This document shows, piece after piece, positions 1 through 9,409 of a stretch of DNA of 64,000 nucleotides. Under the pieces are notes generated by a model. The model was not told where the DNA came from and ran no database searches. It saw only the letters and a program-made list of their open reading frames with translations. The first letter of the stretch is position 1. Each line of letters starts with the position of its first letter. The DNA lies in NCBI RefSeq assembly GCF_041224595.1, contig NZ_JBGFGN010000162.1, positions 62,001 through 126,000 of the forward strand, read 5' to 3'. The position numbers and the translations under genes were made by a program. This DNA comes from Donghicola sp041224595 (GTDB taxonomy: Bacteria; Pseudomonadota; Alphaproteobacteria; Rhodobacterales; Rhodobacteraceae).

Positions 1-230
1 AAGAAACCGGCATTTCCCTCGCTGCGCATGAGTTGATGCCGTGGGCAGTGCTGCCCGCGACCAAGCGGGCGGATGGCGCGCTGTTTATCCACCGCTGTAC
101 GCGGCTCATTGACCCGTCAGAGATTTCATTGGGCGAGGGCGCTGGCTTCGGCTTTCTGACCCGCGACCAAGTGGCACGGTTCGACGTGATCCCCCAAATG
201 CAGCAGATGTTAGCCCAACTCTGCGTTTGA
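1..230 (+). CDS. NUDIX hydrolase, C-terminal fragment (5' end outside window)
   Basis: The frame that opens at base 3 is read through from outside the window and stops with TGA at 228-230. It begins with ETGI, which resembles the end of a NUDIX box (the REUXEEXGU part), and continues with a hydrophobic beta-strand pattern (LMPWAVLPAT, GALFIHRC) and a short C-terminal helix, as in small NUDIX diphosphatases of Rhodobacteraceae. The catalytic part of the box lies outside the window, so the substrate cannot be guessed. The assignment rests on a short motif and general shape. Confidence 0.5.
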   Translation, partial: ETGISLAAHELMPWAVLPATKRADGALFIHRCTRLIDPSEISLGEGAGFGFLTRDQVARFDVIPQMQQMLAQLCV

Positions 231-342
231 CTTTTTGCCCCGACGGAAAGACGGTCTCGCTTCGTAACAGTGTTGTGGCTTGGCATATGCCCTGCTGCAC
301 CTATTCTTTTCGCAGACACCATTTTGTGAGCGGGGACGTGCC

Positions 343-1788
343 ATGCGCTTTTTGCGTCAGGCTATGACGGGACTCTTTCTGGCAGCGTTTACGGCTGCCT
401 TGTTGGTCTGGGCTGGTGCCTTGGTGCGTGACGCGGTTCAAGAAAAATTGGCGGATTCTCCGCGCGGCCGCCCTGCCCAAGAACGCGTTTTTGCCGTGAA
501 TATCGTCGAGGCGCAGCCCGATACGATCCAGCCCGTTTTGCAGGCTTTTGGTCAGGTTCAAAGCCGCCGCACGTTGGAAATCCGCGCGTCTGCTGCAGGT
601 ACCGTGGTCGAAGTTGCAGAGAATTTTGTCGAAGGTGGCTTGGTAAAAGCGGGAGAGGTTTTGGCGCGTATTGATCCGGCCGAGGCTGAGGCGGCCCTGC
701 GCAGTGCCGAAGCCGATTTGCTGGACGCAGAGGCAGAGGTCCGTGACGCCGACCGCGCACTACTGCTGGCCAAGGATGATCTGACAGCGACAAAGGGACA
801 GGCGGATCTGCAGGAAAAGGCGCTGCAACGCCAGCTCGACTTGCAAAATCGCGGGGTCGGTAGCGCGTCCGCGGTTGAGACGGCGGAACTGGCGGTCGCG
901 CAGGCCAGCGCGAACGTTTTGTCATCCCGTCAGGCATTGGCGAATGCCGAGGCGCGAATAGATCTGGCCAAAACCGCTCTGTCCAGGGCTCAAATAGCGC
1001 GGGATGAGGCCGAGCGCGACTTGAATGACACTGTGATCCGCGCCGGATTTGATGGCGCATTGTCGGCGGTTAATGTGGTCGAGGGCGGTCTTGTTTCCCA
1101 GAACGAAGCTATGGCGACCGTGGTGGACCCGATGCTGTTGGAGGTCAGTTTTCGCGTTTCAACGGAACAGTTCGCGCGTCTGCTGGATGACACAGGCGCG
1201 CTGCGGCCCGCGCCAGCCAACGTCGTACTGGATGTGGCTGGCGGAAATATCGAGCGCCCGGCGACCCTGACACGCGCAAGTGCCGCTGTGGCCGAAGGGC
1301 AAAGTGGTCGACAACTTTTTGCCCGTATCGACGATCCTCGTGGTTTGAAACCGGGTGATTTTGTGCGGGTCGAGACGATGGAACCCGCGCTTGAGAATGT
1401 GGTGCGCTTGCCTGCGACCTCGGTGGACTCGTTGCCGACCGTGCTGGTGATGAACGAGGATGACCGTCTGACCGCGCTGCCCGTAACCTTGCTCCGCCGG
1501 CAGGGCGATACCGTGCTGGTCCGCGGCGATGGACTGGCGGGTCAGCGCGTGGTGGCAGAACGGACGCCTTTACTAGGGACAGGCATCAAGGTCCGCGCTC
1601 TGGGGCAGCCCGAAGCTCCGCCCGAAATGATTGAACTGTCCGAGGAACGCCGAGCCGCGCTTGTGGCCTATGTCGATGCGAACACGCGAATGCCTGCCGC
1701 AGCCAAGGAACGGATAAAAGCGGAATTACAGGAAAAAACCGTATCTAAGGAAACTGTCGATCGGCTGGAAAGCCGGATGGGGAGCTAA
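343..1788 (+). CDS. RND efflux system, periplasmic adaptor subunit (MFP/HlyD family)
   Basis: The membrane-fusion protein links an inner-membrane RND pump to an outer-membrane channel. The 481-residue product starts at ATG 343, behind AGCGGGGA at 329-336; an in-frame upstream start at 280 has no ribosome site. An N-terminal membrane anchor (residues 1-30) is followed by a lipoyl-like half motif, a long Ala/Glu/Leu-rich alpha-helical hairpin (about residues 100-235) rich in heptads, a second lipoyl half, a beta-barrel region and a charged C-terminal helix. The permease gene follows after 3 bp, so the two are one operon. No outer-membrane channel gene is present nearby, so the pump probably borrows a TolC-like protein. 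The substrate is unknown. Confidence 0.9.
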   Translation: MRFLRQAMTGLFLAAFTAALLVWAGALVRDAVQEKLADSPRGRPAQERVFAVNIVEAQPDTIQPVLQAFGQVQSRRTLEIRASAAGTVVEVAENFVEGGLVKAGEVLARIDPAEAEAALRSAEADLLDAEAEVRDADRALLLAKDDLTATKGQADLQEKALQRQLDLQNRGVGSASAVETAELAVAQASANVLSSRQALANAEARIDLAKTALSRAQIARDEAERDLNDTVIRAGFDGALSAVNVVEGGLVSQNEAMATVVDPMLLEVSFRVSTEQFARLLDDTGALRPAPANVVLDVAGGNIERPATLTRASAAVAEGQSGRQLFARIDDPRGLKPGDFVRVETMEPALENVVRLPATSVDSLPTVLVMNEDDRLTALPVTLLRRQGDTVLVRGDGLAGQRVVAERTPLLGTGIKVRALGQPEAPPEMIELSEERRAALVAYVDANTRMPAAAKERIKAELQEKTVSKETVDRLESRMGS

Positions 1789-1791
1789 CAA

Positions 1792-4700
1792 ATGCAGGGG
1801 GCAGGGCGCGGTATCCTATCGTATTTCACCCGTCACGGGACGGCGGCGAACCTGCTCTTGGTGATCCTGCTGGCCTCTGGTTTGCTCGCAATCCCGCAGA
1901 TGCGGGCGCAATTCTTTCCTGATGTGGTGGTCGATGACCTGGATGTCTCGATCACGTGGGACGGCGCTGGGGCCGAGGATGTGGATGGCGCCATCGTCCA
2001 GCTTTTGGAGCCAGTTTTACTCGCGGTCGAAGGAGTGACCGACGCGTCATCGTCCAGCCGCGAGGGCGGGGCGACGATCACGCTCGAATTCGAACCGGAT
2101 TACGACATCGACCGTGCTGTAGACGAGGTGCAGTCCGCACTCGACCAAGTGAACGACCTGCCCGAAGACGCGGAGGACCCGCAAGTGGTGCGCGGCGGTT
2201 GGCGAGATCGCGTGACCGATGTGGTAATCACCGGTCCGATTGGGGTGGATCAGTTGGCACGCTTTGCCGATGAATTCGTGGTCCGACTGTTCGATTCAGG
2301 TGTCACCCGCACAACGATCCGAGGCGTCGCTGCCCCGCAAACCTTGATCGAGGTGCCGTCTTATCAGCTGATTGCCCATGACCTGAGCATGGCCGAAATC
2401 GCCTCTGCCATCGCAGCAGAGGTCAGCGCGAACCCCGCGGGCGACGTGGATTCGGCGAACGCACGGGTTCGCACTGGGGTTGAAAAACGGGGCGCAGACC
2501 AGATCGCCGCGATCGTGCTCAAATCCAATCAGGATGGAACGTCGCTGACCGTCGGCGATGTGGCTGACATACGGGTCGAAGGCGTCGACCGAGCGCGCAC
2601 CTATTTCGTAGGCTCTGATCCGGCGATCACAATCCGTGTGGACCGATCGCCTACGGGCGACGCCATCGGCATCCAGCGCAGCGTCGAAGAGGTGGCGGCG
2701 CAGATGCAGGCCACCTTGCCCGAGGGCACGACAATTGATCTGATCCGCACGCGGGCCGAAGCGATCACGGGACGCCTGAACATTCTCCAAGAGAATGGGC
2801 TCATGGGTTTGGGCTTGGTTGTTCTGTTGCTGTTCCTGTTCCTGAACGCGCGCATTGCGTTGTGGGTCGCGGCGGGCATTCCGGTGGCGATGCTGGCCGG
2901 GATCGCGCTGATGTATGCCTTTGGGATCACGATCAACATGATCTCTCTCTTTGCGCTGATCATCACATTGGGCATCGTGGTGGATGACGCCATCGTGGTT
3001 GGTGAGCACGCGGATTTCCGTGCCCGGAGGCTGGGAGAGGACGCCGTGGCAGCAGCAGAAAACGCGGCACGGCGGATGATTTTGCCGGTGTTTGCGGCGA
3101 CAATTACGACCGTCACGGCGTTTTTTGGACTGGTCACGATTGGCGGTCGGTTTGGCGAGTTGATCGCAGACATCCCGTTTACGGTGATTGTGGTGCTGAT
3201 CGCTTCGATCGTGGAATGCTTCCTGATTCTGCCCAACCACCTGTCCCATGCGCTGGCGCATACGGCCCAAAACCACTGGTACGACTGGCCCTCGCGTCAA
3301 GTGAACAAAGGGTTTCGCTGGGTGCGCGATGTGGTCTTTCGCAGGGTAATGCAAGCAGTGGTAACCTTGCGGTATCCGGTCTTGGCTTTGGCGATCCTGC
3401 TCCTGGCGTCGCAGGCGGCGCTGTTTATCTCTGGTCAGGTGACATGGCGATTCTTTAACGCGCCAGAGCGGTCGAGCGTGTCGGGCAACTTTGTCATGAT
3501 CAACGGTGCGGATCGCAGCGATAGCATTGAGATGATGCGCGAATTGCAGCGTGCCACCGAAGCAGTCGCGAGCCGATATGAAGACGAGTTCGGGGTGAAC
3601 CCTGTAACTTATGCGGTTGCCGAAATCGGGGGCAATACGGGCCGACCGATCTCTGGCAGTGGTGACAAGGACAGCGATCTGCTCGGCTCTATTGCGATTG
3701 AACTCGTGGATGCTGACGCCCGCCCCTATTCCAGTTTTGAATTCGTGGCCGAGCTGCAAGAAGAGGTCAACCAGCACCCTCTGGCCGAGATTGTGAGCTT
3801 CCGCGGATTCCGCTCTGGGCCGGGGGGCGATGCGCTGGACGTCCAGTTCTACGGTGCCACGGCCGAAACCCTGAAGGCCGCGTCCGAGGCGCTGAAGGAT
3901 GCGTTGATCCAGTTCCCCGAAGTCTCAGCGGTCGAGGATAATCTGGCTTACGACAAGCAAGAATTGGTGCTGGAACTGACTGCCCAAGGGCAGGCGCTTG
4001 GGTTTGATATCGACAGCCTTGGGACTGTGATCCGCAACCGTCTGAACGGGATTGAGGCGGCAAGCTACCCCTTGGGGCCGCGTAGCGCGACCATTCGCGT
4101 GGAATTGCCCGAAGGTGAAACGGCTGCTGATTTTCTGGATCGGATGATGATGCGGACGGCGCAGGGCGAATATGTGCCCTTGTCGGACATCGTTTCTGTC
4201 ACCCGCCGCGAAGGATTTTCGACAGTCCGCCGCGAGAACGGGATTCGACTCATTTCGATCACAGGCGATATTTCCGAGGATGACCCCGCCCGTGCTGCCG
4301 AAATCCAGAGCATCATGGAGCAAGATATCCTGCCGCAAATCGCGTCTGAGTATCAGGTGGAGTTCCGAATCGCTGGCCTGTCAGAGCAAGAAGACGAATT
4401 CTTGTCCGATGCACGGACGGGGCTGATTTTGGTTCTGCTGACGATTTACCTGATTCTCGCTTGGGTCTTTGCAAGCTGGTCGCGCCCCTTGGTGGTGATG
4501 AGCGTGATTCCCTTTGGTCTTGTTGGGGCGATCTGGGGGCACTTCATCTGGGATGTGCCGCTGTCGATGTTCACTGTTGTCGGCCTTCTTGGGATGACGG
4601 GGATCGTGATTAACGACTCGATCGTTCTGGTGACCACAATCGATGAATACGCCAAGGAGCGTGGGATCATTCCTTCGATCATCGACGGGGCCACCGACCG

Positions 4701-5163
4701 GTTCAGGCCAGTCCTGCTCACCACGCTTACCACGGTTCTTGGACTTGCGCCGTTGCTTTACGAGACCTCAGCCGATGCGCAGTTCCTGAAGCCTACGGTG
4801 ATCACGTTGGCCTACGGGCTTGGCTTCGGAATGTTCCTTGTGCTGTTGGTCGTGCCAGCACTGATTGCGATCCAGACTGATATCGGTCGTCTGATGGGGG
4901 CAGCACGCACTGCGAGCAAAGCTTCTCGTGCGCCAGTCGTGCAGCGGGGCACACAGTTAACGGCTCTGGCGATTTTCCTGTGGGGGGCTTTGACGATCGG
5001 TTGGGTGGCTGTCACCGGCGCTGCGCTGCCGCAGGTAGCAGCTGTGCTGCCGATGGTTCAAAGCATGGGTGGCGCGTTTTTGGTTTTCGCGGTCGGAACG
5101 ATGATGCTGTCCCTGATCGGGTTTGGACTGACGGCATCAATGATGGGCCGCCGCGCGGCTTAA
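1792..5163 (+). CDS. RND efflux permease (HAE1/AcrB family)
   Basis: This proton-driven pump exports drugs, metabolites or lipids through a tripartite complex. The 1123-residue product has the usual AcrB-family length: one N-terminal membrane helix, a large periplasmic loop, six helices around residues 335-540, a second periplasmic loop, and six more helices from about 865 to 1115. The proton-relay aspartate pair is present in GIVVDDAIVV (D398-D399). The C-terminal helices after about residue 1010 are separated by a short linker (KASRAPVVQRG). Its TAA stop shares a TTAA tetramer with the convergent gene downstream. The substrate cannot be predicted. Confidence 0.92.
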   Translation: MQGAGRGILSYFTRHGTAANLLLVILLASGLLAIPQMRAQFFPDVVVDDLDVSITWDGAGAEDVDGAIVQLLEPVLLAVEGVTDASSSSREGGATITLEFEPDYDIDRAVDEVQSALDQVNDLPEDAEDPQVVRGGWRDRVTDVVITGPIGVDQLARFADEFVVRLFDSGVTRTTIRGVAAPQTLIEVPSYQLIAHDLSMAEIASAIAAEVSANPAGDVDSANARVRTGVEKRGADQIAAIVLKSNQDGTSLTVGDVADIRVEGVDRARTYFVGSDPAITIRVDRSPTGDAIGIQRSVEEVAAQMQATLPEGTTIDLIRTRAEAITGRLNILQENGLMGLGLVVLLLFLFLNARIALWVAAGIPVAMLAGIALMYAFGITINMISLFALIITLGIVVDDAIVVGEHADFRARRLGEDAVAAAENAARRMILPVFAATITTVTAFFGLVTIGGRFGELIADIPFTVIVVLIASIVECFLILPNHLSHALAHTAQNHWYDWPSRQVNKGFRWVRDVVFRRVMQAVVTLRYPVLALAILLLASQAALFISGQVTWRFFNAPERSSVSGNFVMINGADRSDSIEMMRELQRATEAVASRYEDEFGVNPVTYAVAEIGGNTGRPISGSGDKDSDLLGSIAIELVDADARPYSSFEFVAELQEEVNQHPLAEIVSFRGFRSGPGGDALDVQFYGATAETLKAASEALKDALIQFPEVSAVEDNLAYDKQELVLELTAQGQALGFDIDSLGTVIRNRLNGIEAASYPLGPRSATIRVELPEGETAADFLDRMMMRTAQGEYVPLSDIVSVTRREGFSTVRRENGIRLISITGDISEDDPARAAEIQSIMEQDILPQIASEYQVEFRIAGLSEQEDEFLSDARTGLILVLLTIYLILAWVFASWSRPLVVMSVIPFGLVGAIWGHFIWDVPLSMFTVVGLLGMTGIVINDSIVLVTTIDEYAKERGIIPSIIDGATDRFRPVLLTTLTTVLGLAPLLYETSADAQFLKPTVITLAYGLGFGMFLVLLVVPALIAIQTDIGRLMGAARTASKASRAPVVQRGTQLTALAIFLWGALTIGWVAVTGAALPQVAAVLPMVQSMGGAFLVFAVGTMMLSLIGFGLTASMMGRRAA

Positions 5164-5957
5164 TCGCAGCCGTGCACTTCGACCGCGTAGTCGCTGCCAA
5201 GAACGGTAAAGGTGATCGCCGAACGGTCGATCATCATGGTGCCGCCGGATATCGAGCTTAGGTCAGCAGAGATATGCAGGGTGTTCCCCGCGCGGTGCGT
5301 TTCAGCCGGATCGACCCAGATGCGCGGATTGTTTACCTCGACCACAGAGCTTTCGCGCGTCCCCGAGGGCGGCATGGCCAATGTTGCGTTCAGGGTCAAT
5401 CCAGCGCTGGTATGCTCCAGATCACAGTCGACGTCGCGCACGCCTGCTTCGGTCCGACTAAACGGCCGAGAGGCCATGGCCGCAGCGATTTTGGGATCAC
5501 GGTGACCTTGCAGAGGCAGGTCTGCTGAAAAAGGCAGCGTGACCGGCATGCAGATTTCCTCGCAGACACCCATGTCCACTTGGCCGCGTAGAATGATCGG
5601 TTTGCCCGGGTCTTGGGGGACGAGGCGCATGGGCAGCACGAGCCCGTCTTTGTAGCCAATCGTCTTGTAACCACTGCTCTCGAACACCTCTGGCGCAGGC
5701 CAGATGAAGCCGACGGACTTCAGGTTCTCGGACCCACTCCAGTCGAAATAGGGGGGGATTCCGGCCTCGCCCGGCGCGCGCCAGTAGGTTTTCCAGCCCG
5801 GCGCCAAGGCCACATCCAGCGCCGCAATGTGCGAGCCATCAGATTCCTTCCACCCAGACAGGATCTGGTGGTGAATCGTGTCATCATAGCTACCGGCCAT
5901 GGCGGGCGCGGCAGCACACAAAGCGAGGGTCAGAGAAAGGGCGCGGCTGTGTTTCAT
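5160..5957 (-). CDS. Secreted DsbD N-terminal-domain-like thiol-redox protein
   Basis: The 265-residue product has a classical signal peptide (residues 1-21, ending in AMA) and resembles the PF11412 domain (DsbD N-terminal/DsbC-like). A GxVCEEIC motif places two cysteines at residues 132 and 136, a CxxxC pair typical of this family, in which the domain passes electrons in the periplasm. Membrane and thioredoxin domains of full-length DsbD are absent, so a separate CcdA/DsbD membrane partner would be needed. The gene is transcribed alone and converges on the RND permease gene, sharing the TTAA stop tetramer. A role in cytochrome c or copper-protein maturation is inference. Confidence 0.75.
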   Translation of the reverse strand: MKHSRALSLTLALCAAAPAMAGSYDDTIHHQILSGWKESDGSHIAALDVALAPGWKTYWRAPGEAGIPPYFDWSGSENLKSVGFIWPAPEVFESSGYKTIGYKDGLVLPMRLVPQDPGKPIILRGQVDMGVCEEICMPVTLPFSADLPLQGHRDPKIAAAMASRPFSRTEAGVRDVDCDLEHTSAGLTLNATLAMPPSGTRESSVVEVNNPRIWVDPAETHRAGNTLHISADLSSISGGTMMIDRSAITFTVLGSDYAVEVHGCD

Positions 5958-6062
5958 CTCTTACAAATGCGATGTGTCCTTGGTTTTTCCAAGTCACATT
6001 GCAGCGAGAGAGTGTGTTACAACGCCTTGCCAGTGACAGAATTGCAGCACATGCTGTTCGGT

Positions 6063-6632
6063 ATGAGCAGCAACACCACAGACCTGACCGGCAAACTTCT
6101 GATCGCGATGCCAGAAATGGGCGACCCCCGCTTTGAGCGGAGCGTCGTTTATTTGTGCGCCCACTCTGACGAAGGCGCGATGGGCTTGATCGTTAATAAA
6201 CCGACTGACGATGTGGTCCTCGGCGACCTGCTCGAGCAGTTGGATATCCCGCAAGGGCCGTCGACCCGCAATATCATCGTGCATTACGGTGGACCGGTCG
6301 AGCATGGCCGCGGTTTTGTCCTACATTCAAGCGATTACCAGTCGGACACAGCTACGTTGCAGGTCGATTCCCGCTTTGGGATGACGGCCACAGTGGACAT
6401 CTTGCAAGAGTTGGCTCGCGGCGAAGGGCCGTCGAGCGCGCTTATGGCGTTGGGCTATGCGGGCTGGGGACCAAACCAGCTGGAAGAAGAGCTGCAAGAG
6501 AACGGCTGGCTCGTCTGTGATGCCGAGTTGGAACTCGTATTCGGGACAAGCGACACCGATAAATGGATGAGCGCGTTGCACTCTATGGGCATCGACGCGC
6601 TGAACCTGTCCGCGAGCCAAGGCCGCGCTTAA
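6063..6632 (+). CDS. YqgE/AlgH family protein
   Basis: This small conserved cytoplasmic protein has no firmly established biochemical function; in Pseudomonas the homologue AlgH affects alginate production. The 189-residue product begins near DLTGKLLIAMPEMGDPRF, the family's N-terminal signature, and contains GAMGLIVNKP and the GYAGWGPNQLE motif. I chose ATG 6063 because homologues start a few residues before the conserved LTGKLL segment; ATG 6051 is an in-frame alternative, and neither has a strong ribosome site. The gene converges on the Sua5/TsaC gene and overlaps it by the TTAA stop tetramer. Confidence 0.88.
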   Translation: MSSNTTDLTGKLLIAMPEMGDPRFERSVVYLCAHSDEGAMGLIVNKPTDDVVLGDLLEQLDIPQGPSTRNIIVHYGGPVEHGRGFVLHSSDYQSDTATLQVDSRFGMTATVDILQELARGEGPSSALMALGYAGWGPNQLEEELQENGWLVCDAELELVFGTSDTDKWMSALHSMGIDALNLSASQGRA

Positions 6633-7576
6633 TCGCGAGGGGCAGCCGCGCGATTCAAGCGGTCGTTGATGGCCAAACCCAGTCCGTGATTCGGAATCGG
6701 TGCGACCGCTATGCCGTGGGGTGCGAGCGCATCAAGTGTATGGAGCGCAGGGAAAAGGTTGGTGGCCGCTTCGGTCACGTCCGCAGTCTCTGACAGGTTC
6801 AGATCGCAGTCCATCTCTCCGAAACCCAACAGCAGTTCGTCGCCCTCGCGGGTTGTGGCGTTCAGGCGGACTTTGGCACCGGGCGCGTAATGAGAGACCA
6901 GCTGACCGGGGGCTGTGATGCCTGCGCCTGCGCCAGCCAAGGGCTGGCCAAGAGCGCCCTCGGCATCTTCCATCGACAGCCCGCCCGGACGCAGCAGGCG
7001 CGGGGTGCCGTCATATACGCCGATGATCGTGGACTCGACGCCGACGGGGCAGGGGCCGCCATCCAGAATTGCAGCAATGCGCCCGTTCAAACCTGCCATG
7101 ACGTGGCCGGCCGTTGTGGGGCTGATTTTTCCTGACGGATTGGCCGAGGGCGCGGCGAGGGGGCATTCGCTCACGGTCAGCACTTTGCGCGCCAAGTCAT
7201 GGGCGGGTAGGCGGATCGCCACGGTGTCCAATCCCGCGGTGACCAGCGGTGACAACCCGTGTCCCTCTTTTAAGGGCAGCACCAAAGTCATCGGGCCAGG
7301 CCAGAAGGCGTGGGCCAGCGCCTCTGCCATCTCGTTCCAGACGACATAGCGGTGCGCAGCCTCGATACTCGGCAAGTGTACGATTAGCGGGTTGAAACTG
7401 GGGCGCCCTTTGGCCTCGTAGATTGCGGCGACGGCGGCATCGTTTCGCGCGTCACCGGCCAACCCGTAGACCGTTTCGGTGGGCAGCGCGACCAACTGGC
7501 CACTGCGCAAAAGCTCGCTAGCGTGGTGCACGCCTGCGTCGGTGTCCGGTAAAATCAGGGTATTTTCTACGACCAT
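6629..7576 (-). CDS. tsaC: L-threonylcarbamoyladenylate synthase (Sua5/TsaC type)
   Basis: The enzyme makes threonylcarbamoyl-AMP from threonine, bicarbonate and ATP for the t6A modification of tRNAs that read ANN codons. The 315-residue product carries the YrdC core (ALPTETVYGLAGDA, KGRPSFNPLIVHL, SANPSGKISPTTA, GVESTIIG) followed by a linker (LVSHYAPGAK) and a C-terminal Sua5 domain, so it is the two-domain Sua5 form rather than the short TsaC. ATG 7576 is preferred to a TTG at 7618 because it sits closer to the conserved core. The gene converges on algH. Confidence 0.9.
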   Translation of the reverse strand: MVVENTLILPDTDAGVHHASELLRSGQLVALPTETVYGLAGDARNDAAVAAIYEAKGRPSFNPLIVHLPSIEAAHRYVVWNEMAEALAHAFWPGPMTLVLPLKEGHGLSPLVTAGLDTVAIRLPAHDLARKVLTVSECPLAAPSANPSGKISPTTAGHVMAGLNGRIAAILDGGPCPVGVESTIIGVYDGTPRLLRPGGLSMEDAEGALGQPLAGAGAGITAPGQLVSHYAPGAKVRLNATTREGDELLLGFGEMDCDLNLSETADVTEAATNLFPALHTLDALAPHGIAVAPIPNHGLGLAINDRLNRAAAPRD

Positions 7577-7693
7577 AGTTTCTGTGACGCCGCGTTTCAG
7601 TTGAAGCAAAGAAGGCAACGGATAGGGTTCCCGTTAATCAGACCCATAACGGGGCCGAAGCCCAAGGCCAAGCCCGCTTGAGAGGAGCACGCC

Positions 7694-9409
7694 ATGCCCT
7701 ATCGCGCGCCGATAAACGAATTCAGCTTTATTTTTGACAAGATCGTCGGTCTCGGCGACGTCACCAGCACGCCTCTTTTCGAGGATGCTTCGCACGATGT
7801 GGTGACCGCTATTCTGGCCGAAGCTGCCAAGCTGAGCGACGAAAAGCTGGCCCCCGTGAACCGTTCGGGCGACGAGCATCACACGGTTCTTGAGAATGGC
7901 GTCATGCGCGCGGCCCCCGGCTATGGCGAGGCGTACCAAGCCATTGCCGAAGGCGGCTGGGTTGGCATCGCAGCGCGTCCCGAGTCCGGTGGCATGGGGC
8001 TGCCCATGACCGTGGCGAGCGCGGTGAACGATATGATGGGCGCAGCCTGTCTGTCACTTCAACTGGTGCCGCTGCTGTCCATGGGGCAGATTGAGGCGCT
8101 GGAGCATCATGCCTCGGACGCCATCAAGGAACTCTACCTGCCCAAGTTGACCAGCGGTGAATGGACCGGCACGATGAACCTGTCCGAACCGCAGGCCGGC
8201 TCGGATGTAGGCGCGCTGGCGACCAAGGCAGAGCCGAATGGTGACGGCACGTTCTCAATCACCGGTCAGAAGATCTGGATCAGCTGGGGCGACGCAGATT
8301 TCGCGGAAAACATCTGTCATCTGGTTCTGGCCCGCCTGCCCGACGCGCCTAAGGGGACCAAAGGCATCAGTCTGTTCATGGTGCCCAAATTCCTGCCCGA
8401 CGCGGACGGCAACCCGGGTGAGCGCAATGACCTGCGTGTCGTCAGCATCGAGGGCAAGATGGGCCTGCACGGTAGCCCGACCTGCGTGATGGAATATTCC
8501 GGTGCCAAAGGCTGGCTGGTCGGCCCCGAGGGCGGCGGCATGGCGGCCATGTTCACCATGATGAACAACGCGCGTCTTGGCGTCGGGGTTCAGGGTGTTT
8601 CGTCGGCCGAAGGTGCCTATCAGCACGCGCTGGCGTATGCGATGGAACGCAAACAGGGCCGCACTCCGGTCGAGGGACCGGGCACCATCATCGACCATGC
8701 CGATGTGCGCCGGATGCTGGCCGAATCGAAGTGCGATATCTTTGCGGCGCGCTGTATTGCGCTGGCCTGTGCGGCGGCGATCGATATGGGCAACGCGACC
8801 GGTGATGCGGCGTGGAAGGCCCGCGCAGCTTTCCTGACCCCTATTGCCAAGGCATTCGGCACCGAGACGGGCATGCGCGTGTCCGAAACCGGTGTGCAGA
8901 TTTTCGGCGGCATGGGCTTTGTCGAGGAAACTGGCGCGGCGCAATACTACCGCGACGTCCGCGTGACCGCGATTTACGAAGGGACCAACGGCATTCAGGC
9001 CATGGACCTTGTCGCGCGGAAACTGATGGATGGCGGCGAGGCGGCGTATGCCCTGCTGGACGAGATTGAGGCTGATGCAGAAAAGACCCGCGCGACTCTG
9101 CCCGAATTGGCCGAGCCCGTCTGGCAAGCGACGGAGACTCTGCGCGAGGCGACCGAATGGCTGGTTTCTCAGAGCGACTTGCAGGACCGTTTCGCGGGAG
9201 CTGTGCCCTACCTGATGGGCTTTGCCCGCGTTCTGGGGGGCTACTACCACCTGAAGGCCGCGCTGGCCGAAGGGGGCGAGGGCACCCGCAGTCGTCTGGC
9301 CAAGTTCTACATTGATCGTTTGCTGCCCGAACATACTGGTCTGCTGACTCATGCGCGTCAGGGGGCGGTTGACCTTTATGCGATCACCCACGATGACCTC
9401 GTGGCATGA
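7694..9409 (+). CDS. Acyl-CoA dehydrogenase, DmdC-like long form
   Basis: The flavoprotein oxidises an acyl-CoA at the alpha-beta bond and passes electrons to ETF. The 571-residue product is longer than classical dehydrogenases (about 380) and has the extra C-terminal helical domain seen in DmdC (3-methylmercaptopropionyl-CoA dehydrogenase). Visible motifs are MNLSEPQAGSDVGAL and KIWISWGD of the FAD-binding domain, and IYEGTNGIQAMDL, which holds the probable catalytic glutamate. DmdC paralogues differ in substrate, so methylmercaptopropionyl-CoA is only one possibility. ETF-QO, its likely electron sink, lies 5 kb downstream. The ATGA overlap with the next gene indicates translational coupling. 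Confidence 0.85.
   Translation: MPYRAPINEFSFIFDKIVGLGDVTSTPLFEDASHDVVTAILAEAAKLSDEKLAPVNRSGDEHHTVLENGVMRAAPGYGEAYQAIAEGGWVGIAARPESGGMGLPMTVASAVNDMMGAACLSLQLVPLLSMGQIEALEHHASDAIKELYLPKLTSGEWTGTMNLSEPQAGSDVGALATKAEPNGDGTFSITGQKIWISWGDADFAENICHLVLARLPDAPKGTKGISLFMVPKFLPDADGNPGERNDLRVVSIEGKMGLHGSPTCVMEYSGAKGWLVGPEGGGMAAMFTMMNNARLGVGVQGVSSAEGAYQHALAYAMERKQGRTPVEGPGTIIDHADVRRMLAESKCDIFAARCIALACAAAIDMGNATGDAAWKARAAFLTPIAKAFGTETGMRVSETGVQIFGGMGFVEETGAAQYYRDVRVTAIYEGTNGIQAMDLVARKLMDGGEAAYALLDEIEADAEKTRATLPELAEPVWQATETLREATEWLVSQSDLQDRFAGAVPYLMGFARVLGGYYHLKAALAEGGEGTRSRLAKFYIDRLLPEHTGLLTHARQGAVDLYAITHDDLVA

Noticed and set aside
2296..3777. Minus-strand ORF of 493 codons inside the RND permease gene
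   Set aside because: Shadow of a strongly conserved pump; composition is rich in His, Arg and Gln with no fold.
4798..4805. Single GTGATCAC copies at 4798, 38311 and 51943
   Set aside because: Each lies inside a coding sequence, unpaired, and reads as common codons (Val-Ile-Thr).
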